Shown: in pieces, positions 34,701 through 47,142 of the stretch
Numbering within the stretch: position 1 is the stretch's first letter
How the letters are laid out: every line of letters starts with the position of its first letter
Origin: Prinia subflava
Taxonomy: Eukaryota; Chordata; Aves; Passeriformes; Cisticolidae
NCBI RefSeq assembly: GCF_021018805.1
Contig: NC_086283.1
Coordinates: forward strand, 55,480,705-55,544,704
Length of the DNA: 64,000 nt
Direction of reading: 5' to 3'
Made by a program: the position numbers and the translations under genes
Notes under the pieces: generated by a model
Database searches by the model: none
What the model saw: only the letters and a program-made list of their open reading frames with translations
Told to the model about the DNA's origin: nothing

Positions 34701-36939
34701 CCTAAACATGCTTTATCATGCAATGAAATAAACCAGAAATACTGCTCTTGCAACAGTCTGTACTGAAAGAAAGAGCATTATCTTTTCCTGTGAAGTCCTT
34801 CTTCCACTAACATTATCATTTGGGTGCCTCATGCCCACCATAAAAAGTGATTGCAATGTTGCAGAGGTAGGGAAGAACTTAGGTATTTCTTCAAGTCTAC
34901 TGCAAATGCCAAAATTGCAAAGAAATGCTGAAAGATCACCGTCTTTGTTTTCTCCACGTGTTCTGACTGATGCCTGCCATGACATGACTACTGACTTCAC
35001 ATCGCCTGACATTTCTTTTGAAGTGAGAAGGTGTGGAGTGAGAAAGTGTGGTCAAATACCCCTTTGAAATGTTCAAGATTAATTTTCATAAAGAGTAAAA
35101 AAAGTGATTTTTAAAGAAACCAACAACTTTAAGGTTCTATTTGAAATTATTCTCGACATTTAAGGACTGTGGTACTTCCCACTAAATTCAGTACTGGGAG
35201 TCAGTTGCTGCCTGTGCAGTTCTGTGATTAATGTCTCATAACTAATAAAATGGGCCTTGAGGGGCCACTGAAACTTTCAGCAACTAAGGTGACCTGGATA
35301 CTGAAGAAATGTCAAGATATTTGCATTGCAACTCCCCATATCAATAACTGTATTACACATAAGGTTGGGCAGGAACTGTTCTCTTAAATAGTCTGTTATA
35401 AAAGAGAAAAAACTCTTCAGTATCTCTCAATAAATCATTCCCTGAAGGCTACAACTGTAACTTAATATACAGCAGAGTTGCCGGGCTGTTTCCCTCCACA
35501 TTACAATGGACTAAACACTGCATAATTCCTGTGTAAAAGATGACCCATCTCTTGGTTTCCATGCTACACTCAAGATTTTGCTTAAGTTATATTTAGGTAT
35601 TTTGAAGCAGGGACCACAGCTGCAGTACCATCTCACTCCTTAGTTGCATAGTTATTAACAAGAAAGTGCTCATCACGTCTTCAATCTCTAGCTACAGACA
35701 TGTTTATCTTGAATATAATTTCATAAGACATTGTCGTGAATTGTCAATGTTTTTCAAGACTACTGCACTCCTTAAGGGAGCTGTTCTTTTACTCACTAAA
35801 CAGCAGTTTTGTCCTTGTAAGTATTAAATGCAAATGTAATGAAAGACCTCAGTTGTTCCAACATGGATGAAATTGAGCCATTATATGATTCTTTATCTGA
35901 CCAAGCAAGAGAGAACAAGGATAGAACACAGTTATTGATAGCTTATGTTTAATCTCAGGATCTCTGGGTTCATCTCTTTCTATTTGCAATTTACTGCACT
36001 ACCTAGCATCACAGACTTGTCCAAACAAAGATTTCTAGGTAAAGTGAATTTTAGTATTGAACAGATCCTTTTTCCTAGTATTGTATGCTTCTAATACTTC
36101 ACTGAAGAGGAAGATTTAGGGATAGCAATACAAACAACAACAACAACAACACCAAAAAACTTTTGTCCAAGTTTTGTTGGGATTGGTAGTAAATTAAAAA
36201 ATGAGGCATGTCTAAATAGAACTGGTCTTTATGTTACTTTCTGTGGGTCATCCCTATGCCATCTGAATAGTTTTTCAGGATCCAGAAAATGCTTGGTCAC
36301 AAAGTTTCACATGCTATGAAATAAAGTCCACTATTGGGACAATTGCAATAGAAAGATAAGAATGAAGTTGTTTACATGGTGCTTACTCTCTAAGTCAGAG
36401 TGATCATCACAATGAGTTCTGAATCATACAGTGTTGGTTCTGACAAATAAGACACCACCCTGGCAAAAAAAAAATCCTATGATAGAAGAGCAGAACAAGC
36501 CCATTCAGACATTTCAATCAAAAGTTGAACAACTGACAAATTCAGAAGCTATTCAGAAAGGACCTGCACCCATGCAGCACTAGCAAATGTATCGGTCTTC
36601 CTTCTTTCCAAAGGAAGTTATATTTACATCTAATTCTTACAAGTGAATATCACCATCCAGAGACAAATATCACCACTGAGGTGATATGACTTTTGGAAGA
36701 TTATTTTTGAATCACAAAGTTATCAATCTCTGAGTACAAAGATCTCTAAAATGAACAGTCACTGCACTAAATCTCATTAGATCAGTAGACAAGAATGAAA
36801 AACAGACCCTGCTGGACATCCCACAGAGTAAATGTGATAAATTTCAAGATATCTGATCTGGCAAGACATCTTACATTAGCTTTTTGGCTTTGAATTCTCT
36901 TTCATTTGCACTGTTAGGCTAAACAAAATGACTAGGAAG
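28701..36939. other. AT-rich unique sequence, no confident feature
   Basis: About 8 kb without a recognisable repeat or gene. A slightly GC-richer island lies at 30300-30560 with a 96-codon plus frame (30433-30723). Its CAGTACTTCTACAACTGG-like codons look tidy, but no family was recognised. A (CAA)5 run lies at about 36133-36150. Confidence 0.5.
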
Positions 36940-37945
36940 AATGAGTGGATGAGGCCTCACACAGATGTGGGTCCACAGGCCCCAAGGGACTTCAACTATT
37001 CCAATGTGTATTAAAAAGAGAATACAAGCAGTACATAAGCAATCCAGATGGTTCATGGAGAACATCAATGTCAGTTTCCTGACCCATCTGTAAAGAAACC
37101 AGCCGTGAGAGGTGCAGAGCTGGATCTCGTTTCTAAAAACAGGAAGGGTCTCTTTGGGAATGTGAAGGTTGAAGGCAGCCTTGGCTGCAGGGACCATAAC
37201 ATGGTGGGGTTCAGAACCAGGAGACAAGAGAAGGAAGGGTACAAAAAGTAAGATCACATCCCTGAACTGCAGCAGAGCAGAATCTGACCTCTTAAAAATC
37301 GTCCTTGGATACTTGGAAAAGTGCAACAGGGTGACATGCTGGAGGGAATAGAAGTCCAGGAAATCTGGTCAGTATTCAAGGATCATAATGTCCAAGCTCA
37401 AGTGTAAGCCCTCCCAAAGAGCAGGTATCCAGGCAGAAATGGCAGAAACCCTGTGTAAATATACAATATGCTCCAGGTCCATAAAGGAAGAGAAGGTGAT
37501 AAGGAGTAGTCAGCATGGATTCACCAAGGAGGAATCTTGCTTGAAACCAATCCGACAACTTTCTATGACCCTTCATCTTATGACGAAAGCACGGAGCTTG
37601 TAGGGCTTTGGGAAATCTTATCAATGTTTTTATACACCCAGAGAGGATACAAAGAGGATGGAGCCAATCATTGTGCCCCATGACAGGACAAGGGCAATGA
37701 GTACAGACTGAATAACAAGAATCTCTGTAGAGCAATTGAGAAACCCATTTTTACTGAGAAGGTGACTGAGCACTGGCACAGGTTGCCCAGAGACACGATG
37801 GAATCTTCCTTCTGGAGATCTTCAAAAGTCACCTGATCATGATCTTGTGTGAGCAATTCTAGGTCCATCTGTTTCAACACCCTTGCTCAGCTCAAGCAAG
37901 TTGGACCAGATGAGCTCCAAAATTCTCTATTAATGTTAGCCCTTC
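36940..37945 (+). mobile_element. CR1 LINE, internally deleted copy
   Basis: Three parts of one CR1 follow in order. First comes the end of the endonuclease region (near 36960-37260: 'gggacttcaactattcc' and 'ctgcagggaccataacatggtgg'). Next is a reverse-transcriptase block at about 37507-37545, reading SQHGFTKEESCL. Last is the 3' end (about 37670-37945: 'catgacaggacaagggcaatg', 'actggcacaggttgcccagag', 'ttggaccagatgagctcc'). Intervening coding sequence is missing in two places, so the copy carries at least two internal deletions besides many stops. It reads left to right and is not functional. Confidence 0.88.
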
Positions 37946-40900
37946 TTAGTTTATGTACACACGTGGGTCTAAGAAATAGGCTTCTGTAGATGTTATAATT
38001 AAGATAATAGGTAGAAATATATTGGATTCTGATGAAATTACTTTTTTTTTCAGGTCAGGTGTTCCACAGGAGGGTGTGCAGATGTCCATGGACACTTTTT
38101 CTAAGCATATTACTATCTCCAAGCTCTTGTGTTCTTGCATATTAGTTCTCTACATGAGTTTTGCTGGCTATACCCATGCTCAAGGGTGAATATGTAGCAA
38201 TACAGGCTGAACACAAAATTGGTGTGTAGAACATGTGAACGTGAGAAAACCCTTCTACTGTGAGCAGGAAAAAGCACTGACATTTCCACAAGCAAGTAAT
38301 ATTTGAAAATTATTGTATCTCTACAAGGTAATATTTTTAAAAATGGATTCTATTTACCAGTGGATAAATGCCGATCACCAATAAGGCAAAGATGCAGGCA
38401 AGAAAAAAAACAGGATGCAAAAAAAGGCATTTAAAGATTTATGTGACTGGAAATAAAATCTAAAACCTTTCAGGTGACAGCTCACAGCTGGAATGGAGAA
38501 AGCACAAGTCTCTTCTGTTTTAAATACCATTTATATTTATAAGCAAAACAAAAGAAGCACTGTTAGACTGTCTGATGATGTAGTAGATTGACTGTCACTT
38601 AGGCAGCAGAGCATTCTTTCAGTGAATTTTTGCTGTGCTAGTGAAAAATACCTACACCTAAGACTAGAAATTAAGTCACCCCGACACAGAAAAGGGGTAG
38701 AAAAGGGTTTATAGAAAAGAGGAAAGGGACCTTTTGTCATTCGTCCGATATAGTTTCTCTTACATGATCTCAATTCCCATGAATACTGGAAGTGCTGGTG
38801 CAAAATGGCACCTAGTGCTCCCCAAGGTTGGCAGTAACAACATTTTGAAGTAGCAGATGGGCCTCTTTAAACCATTCAAACTTTCCTCACAATTCTGTTT
38901 TCATGAGCTAGATAACATTACAAACTGTAATGAGTCTGTAGGAACAGCAATGCTCCATGGATCTTTTTAATTTCAAGGATATGTATGATCTCAAAGCAAG
39001 ACCTGACACTTGTGTGCTCTGAACAAATACATGATTCCAACTCTTTGTGTCATCAAACTGACACTTAGATACAGTAATTTCACCTAGAGAAGGCAGGGTG
39101 AAAAATAAGCTTTGAGTAAGAATGACATTTTTGTGTTCACATTGGTCTAGCCTTCTCAATTTGCAATATGTTTTTCAAAAATCTAACTAGGGGAAAAAAT
39201 ACTATAGTTATCAGTGATGCATTGGACATACACAAATAATGGTTATAACAATTGTCAGCTCTGCACTTGTGCAGAAAAAGACAGGAATACTTGTCAGAGC
39301 CAATGCCATAATTACAGCAACCACCATGCAGAAACAGAAGGAGTATGAATGAAGACACACACAGAGGGAGCAGGTCCTTTTGACTTAGTTAACTATTTCT
39401 TTGCCATCTTAATTCTCAATCTGCAGCAAGGAATGTTTAAATTTGGCCTCTGTTTAGATTGGGATAAAGAGATAGAAGGAAAACTGGAGACATGATCTTT
39501 GTAAGTTCCTCAAAATTTTAAATCCAACATTTGAAACGAACTCACTATGGAATTTGATATAGAGATATAGAAAAATGGATGTAAGCTCTGATCTTTGACC
39601 TAGAATGTGAATACTGAGTTTTATTTGGACTAGTTGAATTAACATTCTTCATTTGCTATTAACAAAGGAACTTTTGATGTCAAAGCAGTTGCCTTACATT
39701 CTCAGTCAGAATACACTTTTTGGTCTGCATGTATTCATATTGTTTAGTGCACTAACCATTTACAGAGTTCACCAATTAAAATCTAACCTTATCCTTTTAT
39801 CACAATGTAGTTTTTACCATTACATCGTCATCTCTAGAACAAGATATCTAACATAATTAAATAAAATATGATTTGTTGCTTGGGAGTTTTATGAGGATAC
39901 TGCAGGATGTGTAATAATAAGGATACTCTTATTACAAACCACTTCATTTTTTCTATCTTAATATTTTCCCATGATTATCTCTAGTAAGAGTAAGATGGCC
40001 AGACAGACAAGCTGTAATACAAGGCTTTTTCACTCATTTGTGAGTTGTACAACTGTAAGCATTCTGGCTAATATTTTCCACACGCCTAACATTCTGAGCA
40101 TCATTTAATTGTTAAACTTTATAAAGAGAAAATTCCACTTCTGTTATTGTTGCACAATTTTATCTTTGGGTTTACAAGTAGAGAGACAGTGTTAAAGAAT
40201 GTTTTCCTCATATCAGTGGTGTGTATTTTGTTTGAGGCATTGACTATATATAACTAAATTAAGAGCTATGTTAAGTCTGGTAAAATCTCATAAAATTTGA
40301 ATGTCATGTAAAAAGCAAGTTCTAGACTTTGTGGGCAGCAGGTATATCAGAACTGGACACAGTTCAGGAATGGACCTCACCTCTTCCCTTTATTGTTCTC
40401 ACATTTATAAGTAGCTTTTGGAACTCTTTTGTCATAGCTTTCAAAATAAAGTCATACTACATACTATTAAATGTTTTTAAAAATATTTTTTATAAAATAT
40501 TGTGTCTGGAAAAGTGACTTGCATTTCAGTATTTATGGTGTGCATCCTCAATTATGGTACAAGATATACTGTTCAAATTACAGTGGGCTACCTTAAGACA
40601 TCGAGATTGTATTTTAAAATAACCTGATTTAATAATTACTTCAGTATTTCTTTGTAAGCTTCACATCCAGCCCAGCTGAACCAGTGACTTGAATGTGGAA
40701 TAACAAATACCTAGAAGAAACTTTATTTAGAAGTTTGCAAATGAAGATCCATCGATACAATTTTTTTTTCAGGAAGTTGTTCTGATAATGACATATATTG
40801 TAAACGTTATAAACAATCCCTGAGAAAACAGAACTAGAGGCTGAATGTCAGTAGAACTTATTTACTGGAAACAGGCAGTGTAACTGCAGGAATAATATTA

Positions 40901-42025
40901 AAATCAAATATATGTTCATCAGCCCTCACTGATACTTCATGTACAGACACGTTCTCCTAATCAAGATCTGCACAGAGCTAGTTTGAAAACAACCAACAAA
41001 ATCTCTTTTCTTCCATTCCTTTGGAACTATAGGATTTCTCTGGTAAATGTTTGGTGAACAATTTTTGGAGCTTACAGTCTGAGTCCTTGTAATTTGAATG
41101 ATTCTGTGATACTGCTGACAGCATCATATCTGCTCTTTTTAACAAAGAGATTCCATCAACATGTGAAATAAATATATTAAATAAAGTTGTTTGATTCAAA
41201 TGTATGTCAGAGAAGTTATCATCTGTCCTGAAATGCATGACTATAGATTCTAGTAATTTTGTTCCATGGCCCCATTGATCTTATTGCAGTCACTTATATA
41301 TTATACCTCATGGTGGTGGTTCCTTCAGATATGCCTTTATAACCATAATGGATCAACTCTTCCCTGAGAATTAATTTCCAAAATTAAACTGATCCAGAAA
41401 AATGGTCCTCTTCAGCTGTAATGGGAGTAAAGTAGTCAAATGGTACAGGCTGAAGTCTAAAGAAGGTAGGGACAGAAGATTTAAAGCTGTTTTGCTTTCA
41501 GAGGATTTTTTTATGTTCTATATTTCTGCTCACTGACATAATAACCAGCAAGTGATCTAGCAATGTACAATGATTAATTATTTTTAAGAGATCTTAAAAA
41601 ACAGACAGAAATCTCCTTTAGTAGGTCACAGATTACCATGAATGGAGATTAAAGATGTTGGCACCAATCTTATTGTGAAACCTCTGAAGAACTATGCACT
41701 TACAGAAAAACTTTCTTCCACATTTCTTTTCTATTCACCTGGGATAACTTGGTACTAAAAAAAAAATCTCAGGAAAATTTATTGAATTATTTCCTGGGCA
41801 TGTACAAAAACAAGAATGTATGAATCATTCAACTCAGGTCATACCTATTATGTTGAATTTAAGACTGCAGAAGTAATTAGTCTTTCTTATGATCTATTCA
41901 AATGAATTCTTCTGAAACTTTTAAGTTAATTCATCCACACTTCAGTATATATGTAAATGAAAGTCAGATGAATCAACAAATCAAATGACTAAGTTGTGAC
42001 CGCAGTTTTTGCAAATTTCAATCAG
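37946..42025. other. AT-rich unique sequence, no feature seen
   Basis: Chance ORFs up to 88 codons. No repeat family recognised. Confidence 0.55.
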
Positions 42026-42062
42026 TTCTTGATTTCAGTCAAGAACTGACTGAAATCAAGAA
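42026..42062. repeat. 14-bp perfect hairpin with nested inverted repeat
   Basis: Arms ttcttgatttcagt (42026-42039) and actgaaatcaagaa (42049-42062) are exact reverse complements. The 9-base loop caagaactg is itself the reverse complement of cagttcttg at 42023-42031. The sequence can therefore fold in two alternative ways, a pattern expected from a local template switch. Confidence 0.9.
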
Positions 42063-42850
42063 ATCTCTCTGGCTCTGTCATCATGTTTGTTACAGTATTT
42101 AGAGTACTTGGTTATTTGAATTTTTTAATTACTCTTTATAATATAGCATTTCAATATTTTCTGTGGCAAAGAGTGTCATCACATTTTCTTTGGGAGGTTT
42201 TATTCTACCCTTAACTGAATTTAAGTAGGTGTATTTGAGACAAGCAGTGGTACTTTTGGAGAGCTGCAGATGTGATGGCTTGGATCCAGCATCCTCTGAA
42301 GTAAATGGAAACACTTCAACTGATTTAATGAGTCTTGGATTTGATCCAAGGTGTACTTTGACTTAATTGGACTATTCCTGGGAGTAAGTGCAGTATCTGC
42401 TTGAGAACTCATATACAATGAACATTTGTGAGATCTAACCCTTAGTAGTCAGCATCTGAGAGGCAAGAAGAGTTGTTCTCATTATAAAAATACTTAAAAA
42501 CCAAAAGAAATAAGAACTGTGAAAAATTTGCAAAAGTGAAAATAACTTTCTCTAAATGTAGCAGAATAATACATCAAGAATGTACTTTTTCACAAGCTAA
42601 TACAAGCTAAACTCCCAAGGGATTAAAAAAAAAGATGCAGAACTGGGTTGTATGATGCTGTAGCTAACGACAGTAATTGAGCTTATCATCAGGGTATATA
42701 AAATACTGAATATGTGCCTTTGTATAATCTCAATCATCATGTGTTAGACACTATTAATCTGATGGTGTCTCTACAAAACTATGACGCAATGCTTTTCCCA
42801 GTTCCCTCTCCACAGGAAATGTGAAATGCCCTCAAAGGGATTCATTATCA
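42063..42850. other. AT-rich unique sequence, no feature seen
   Basis: No ORF beyond 65 codons and no recognised repeat. Confidence 0.55.
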
Positions 42851-43710
42851 GGTCCTGGGGTGACTTTTTGATGCTTGTATCCCCCAACTGTCCGTTCTGT
42901 TTAATCTGTATGTTAAGTTCTGTACCTTTAAGGCTAAGTAACCCCTGGTAAGTAGCAGCTGTGTTAATTACCCAATACAGCCTTGCTCCTCACGAGTAAC
43001 ATCTATATCCAATAAGGATGAGTGAGATAAAAGAGGGGGTTAGCTGGTAAGGGGAGGATCATCTCGAAGGAGCAACCCTGAGGACCATGAAGCCAACACT
43101 CATGAAGCAAGATCCTGGTGAGAGAATCACTGCTGTGAGACTATGCCTGAGAGTGAAGGGGGAATAAGAAGATGCATAGATATTGTTTTGAAAACAGCAT
43201 TCACTCCTCTGCCTTCCTGCTCCTGGACTGTGCCCGTCTGAGGCATGGACAAGCAGCAGTATGGAGACCTGCTCTACTCTTAGTTTGTTTTAGCTAGCTG
43301 AGGCTGAGAAACTCTCAGGACTGGTTTGTTTGTTTGTTTGTTTTTTTCTTTTTCTCAGGACTGTTTAAACCTGCTCTAGACTGAAAAACCCAGAGAAACA
43401 CCGACAGCTAGCACCTGCGGGCCACCAAAGCCTGGGCTTCTGGAGGGGCTGATAAGAGAGTGAGCTGAGCTGCCTGCAGCAAGGACTTTCTGAATTTACC
43501 ATCCCACTCAGAACAATGAAAGGTTTTATTGTTTCATATTATTCCTTCCTTCTGCTTATGGGCTCTTTGTTTGTTAAATAAATAGTTTTTTCCACTTTTC
43601 TCCAAGGAAGTTCTTTTCCTGGACCTGTTAGGGGGAGGGGTCATTTGGGTTTGCTTCCCACAGAGACCCCATTCAGGGGTTCTCTCACAAATTTGCCCTA
43701 AACCAGGACA
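42851..43710 (+). mobile_element. ERVL-like solo LTR (about 860 bp)
   Basis: Left end ggtcctggggtgac is close to a TGTCCTGGGG start. The right end ...ctaaaccaggaca gives the expected CA and is nearly an inverted repeat of the left end. A TATA-like agataaaag (about 43027-43035) and AATAAA at 43577-43582 support plus orientation. However, an AATAAA also exists on the minus strand near 43523, so orientation is not certain. A (GTTT)n run lies at about 43324-43347. No target duplication is visible (tatca left, tgagc right). No primer site follows, so it is a solo LTR or a detached end. Confidence 0.7.
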
Positions 43711-44076
43711 TGAGCCATCTCCATTTGGTCTTGAAACAGAAGACTTTTGAACAATCCCTGTATTGATTTCATATATATATATGTGTATCCATTTTTTAAG
43801 TTTTGAAACAATGGTGTTCTGCCCTCAAATCTTAGCTTGATTTCACCCTCCCCCCCCCCGCAAAAAAAAATCCAAAACACCAAACACCCCCAAAAACTAC
43901 AAAACAACAAAACCACAAAAATAACCAAAAACAAAACAACAAACAAACAAACCCCCAACAAAACACCAAAGCAACCAACTAATGTCCCCCAAGAAGATGG
44001 AAGGGAGGGGAGGGGAGAGGTTGGGAGAGGTTCCCCTATGTTGAAGACCATAGCTGGCAGCTGTGGCCTTGCAGCC
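43711..44076. repeat. C- and A/C-rich low-complexity spacer between two LTRs
   Basis: From about 43846 to 43980 the plus strand is a C-run, an A-run, then AAC/AAAC-rich sequence, followed by a short GGGA-rich stretch (43997-44027). Open frames on both strands here are compositional. The stretch separates the 860-bp LTR from the next LTR. Confidence 0.8.
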
Positions 44077-45518
44077 TGTGGTGATTGTTACAGGTTGGCA
44101 CAGTTTGGTTTTTACTTAAAGTGGAAACAGTTCCCTGTCAGGACCTTGGAATTGTCTTGAGATAGGCACCTATCAGGGTTCATTTTTAAACATTGATGTA
44201 TTGTTGGAACATTGAGGAAGCTAGATGTGACTTTGAGGAATACCTGTATAAAATTCTGAGGGAGAGCAAGTCGGCCTTTTCCCCTCGGCCACTTGAAGAG
44301 GTAACAGTAAGCCAGGCTGTCCCGTTAGAACTGCCCAGGCCGGCCCGGCCCTGCCGCTCCCTCCCCTCGGTGGGCAGTGGCTCAGGCCTGGCCGGGCCTC
44401 TGGGCCCCTGCTGGAGGGGGAGGCAGCCGGAGGTAGGGGCCAGCCGAGCCGGCAGGGACCCAGCGTGCTGCACCGAGCCTGCCCCGACTGCCACCGAGGA
44501 GTGAGCAGAGCCCCTCTCTCCCTCTCCTCCGGTGACTCCCGGGCAGAGAGGAGAAAGAGGAGGGAAGCCCAGTCGCTCCGAGGAGGGTGGCTGGAGAAGC
44601 TGCTGCCCGGCAGAGATCACACTGACCATCGCAGGCCTGGGCAGATTTAATCCTTTCTTGGCAATCTGAAACTTTCAGAACTCCAACCCTTTGCCTGAGA
44701 CAGGAAGGAACGTGTAGAGAGATGGCATGATATAAAGTCAGCGAAAGAACTAATTAAGATTATTGGAAGAAAGGATTGAGGAAGTGGACATTTCTGACTG
44801 GACTTCTGTGGTTGTAAACCATGGAAACTGGACTAACATATCCCTTCGAATCATGGTAAGATATGTATTTAGGGAGATTTTGTTCCAATTTGTGTGTGGA
44901 TTTTGAACAAAGGTGTGTGTGATGGTCTAAGTGATACTTGTCTTATAAGATGCTTGAACAGAGAGAGACATAAATCCTTCCTGCTAGTGAAGAAGTGAGA
45001 GGATATCGCTGTTCCCTGAGAAGAGGAATCCTTTGTTCCTTTGAGTTGTGCATCTTTAAAAGGTGACACCCTAATATGCAAAATCTAGACCCATGACCCA
45101 TAATCAGCCTGGGAAACTGCTAATGTGAGGGGTCACAGAAGCAGGATTTTTTACCGGGCAGCTGTTTTTTGTGGCAGTTAAAACCCACCAGAGAACTGTT
45201 TTGTCAGTGGGGAAATTCCATGGGACATCAAGAGAGATTCCTCTCCCAAAGTGATGAAAGATTATGTTTAAATAGTGAAACTGACTGAAAATCATAGTTT
45301 TGTCTCTCTTTGTTGGTTGTGGGAAAGTGAACAGTTTGTGGGGAAGAAGGGTTTTGAAGAGTTCAATTTTTTTTTCATTTTTTCCCCTTTTTTCCTTCCT
45401 TTAATGTGTGTTAATAAAACTATCTTTGTAACCTTTAAGTTGAACCTGTTTTGCCTTTTTTTCCTCCCAAAGTCTATCTCATGGAAAGAAAAGAGAGTAT
45501 GCACAAAAAACCATCACA
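44077..45518 (+). mobile_element. ERVL-like LTR, about 1.44 kb, GC-rich core
   Basis: Starts tgtggtgatt and ends aaccatcaca, giving TG...CA ends and a terminal inverted repeat. The end is followed after four bases by a tRNA-Gly-type primer site, which makes this a 5' LTR on the plus strand. AATAAA at 45413-45418, followed by GT/T-rich sequence, is the probable polyadenylation signal. A GC-rich block (44330-44640) with open frames on both strands sits in the U3 part. The frames have no recognised domain and are probably compositional. Confidence 0.72.
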
Positions 45519-45522
45519 AATT

Positions 45523-45540
45523 TGGTGCATTGGCTGGGAA
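45523..45540 (+). other. Primer-binding site, tRNA-Gly type
   Basis: TGGTGCATTGGCTGGGAA differs by one base in its first 17 from the complement of the 3' end of tRNA-Gly-GCC including CCA (GGCCGGG expected, GGCTGGG seen). Position four bases after the LTR end fits a retroelement. Confidence 0.75.
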
Positions 45541-46150
45541 AAGTCAAAATTGGTGAACGTAAAACTATTACAGTGGTGCCTAGTGGAGCAGAGATCCATC
45601 TGCAGCCCACAGAGGACCCCCTGCTGGAGAAGGTGGACATCTGAAAGAGGTTTTGAGCCTGCAGGCGGTTTATGGTGAAACAGGCTTCTGTCAGGATCCG
45701 TGAAACTGTGGAGAGGAGCTTGCACTAGTGCAGGTTTAATGGCAGGACTTGTGACCTCACAGGCAACGCAGGCTAGAACAGTCTGTTCCTGAAGAACTGC
45801 ATCACATGGGACAGACTCACACTGGAGCAATTCACAAAGCACTGGAGTCCAACAGAAAAACAAATATTGGAAAAGTTCATATAGGCCTTCCTCCCATGGG
45901 CAGGACTCCATGCTGGAACAGGGAAAGGGTGAGGAGTCCTACCTCTAAGGAGGAAGCAGCAGCAGTGACAATGTGTGATAGAATGATAGCAGTCCCCATT
46001 CCCTATCCTGTCCTTATCTCAGCCCCGGAGCCTTTCATTGCATTTTCTCTCCCCTGGGCAGTTGAAGAGATCAGAAGCTTTGGTGGCCACTTGCCTTTCA
46101 GCCAGGGTCAACTCACCAAATTTTTACAACCCAGAAGTCTCCAGAAAGCC
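45541..46150 (+). mobile_element. ERVL-like leader with degenerate tandem repeats, then truncated
   Basis: After the primer site comes a series of roughly 45-80 bp degenerate units sharing 'actc-rich..gctggagcag'-type cores. Examples are 'gaccccctgctggagaagg', 'gactcacactggagcaattc' and 'gactccatgctggaacaggg'. From about 46005 the sequence 'cctgtccttatctcagcccc...gccagggtcaactcacca' looks like a distal LTR end joined directly to the leader, so gag, pol and any env are missing by internal deletion. No coding capacity is visible. Confidence 0.65.
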
Positions 46151-47113
46151 ACCATTTAAAAGCCACCATCCTCTGTGACAAACTCTTATAACGTGACTGT
46201 GCCAGGTTGGTATGTAAAAATCCACTGCATGAGACACAGAGACATCTGTTGGCTCCAGATATATTCAGCCAACTGTCCCGGCAAGTTACACATGAACACA
46301 TGAATTGGTGCATAACAGCAGAATTAGCAGTGCAAATGTGTGTGTGTTTCAGCAAAAAGATGGGGAGCCTGGGGAGAAAGGGATATTTAAGAAAGAGAAA
46401 TTGCATCTTTTGAACTGCAAAGACAGAAATTCAGAGCAAAATTACTCCTAACATAAAGTTTGATTTTTTCCTATTTTTCTTTCTTCCCCTGCCTAATTCC
46501 TTATTATATATGATCTGTCTTTCCCTCAGTCTTTTTAACATTTCCTAATTTGAGAGGGTCTCCCAATTCCCTTTATTAATGCAACTTTATATATGTAAGT
46601 ATTTTTCATAGTCTGTTTGTGGCTCTCCATTTATTTTACCTTCTCTATTCTATCAGTTTGGACTTTGGAAGAAGTATGGTAAAATAAATCACTGAAGAGG
46701 CATGTTAAGTTGTTATTCTCAAGTAACTCAGCTCTGTTAGCATTGAACCAAAGAAGTTAGGTTAGGAGTAATCTGCATGTGTTACTACACAGCCAGTCAT
46801 CCCTGCAGCATCCCCTGGCTCCAAACCTGTTATATAAGCTGGTAGCATTTTGTATGTTTTAGGTACATTTCCTCCCATATATGCAATTTCAGAAGGAAAT
46901 TTTTCTGATCAAAATCAAATTTACAATATAATCTAACAATGTTTTTCCATCCCTTTTCAAGACATATGTTTCAAGTGGTTTTTTACCAGTCATATAATTA
47001 AAAATTAATTGGTGTCCAGCCGTCCTCTGCCAAAGATGCCAGTAATGTGCATTTCAAAGTTACTATTTATACGTCTTAGCAAACAAAGAAATTAATGCTC
47101 ATTCTCTCCATTG
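46151..47113. other. Unique or unrecognised sequence
   Basis: No confident repeat or gene. Possibly further decayed retroelement sequence adjoining the ERVL-like copy, but this is not shown. Confidence 0.4.
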
Positions 47114-47142
47114 TTATTTAACATTCTCCTAATGTTAAATAA
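47114..47142. repeat. 12-bp perfect hairpin, 5-nt loop
   Basis: Arms ttatttaacatt (47114-47125) and aatgttaaataa (47131-47142) are exact reverse complements around ctcct. Confidence 0.88.

Noticed and set aside
43698..44160. 117- and 107-codon frames over the A/C-rich spacer
   Set aside because: Low-complexity composition (Lys/Asn/Thr/Pro one way, Phe/Val/Leu the other) explains both.
44186..44650. Frames of 147 and 103 codons in the GC-rich part of the ERVL-like LTR
   Set aside because: Opposed overlapping frames in a GC-rich LTR segment, with no domain and no codon pattern.
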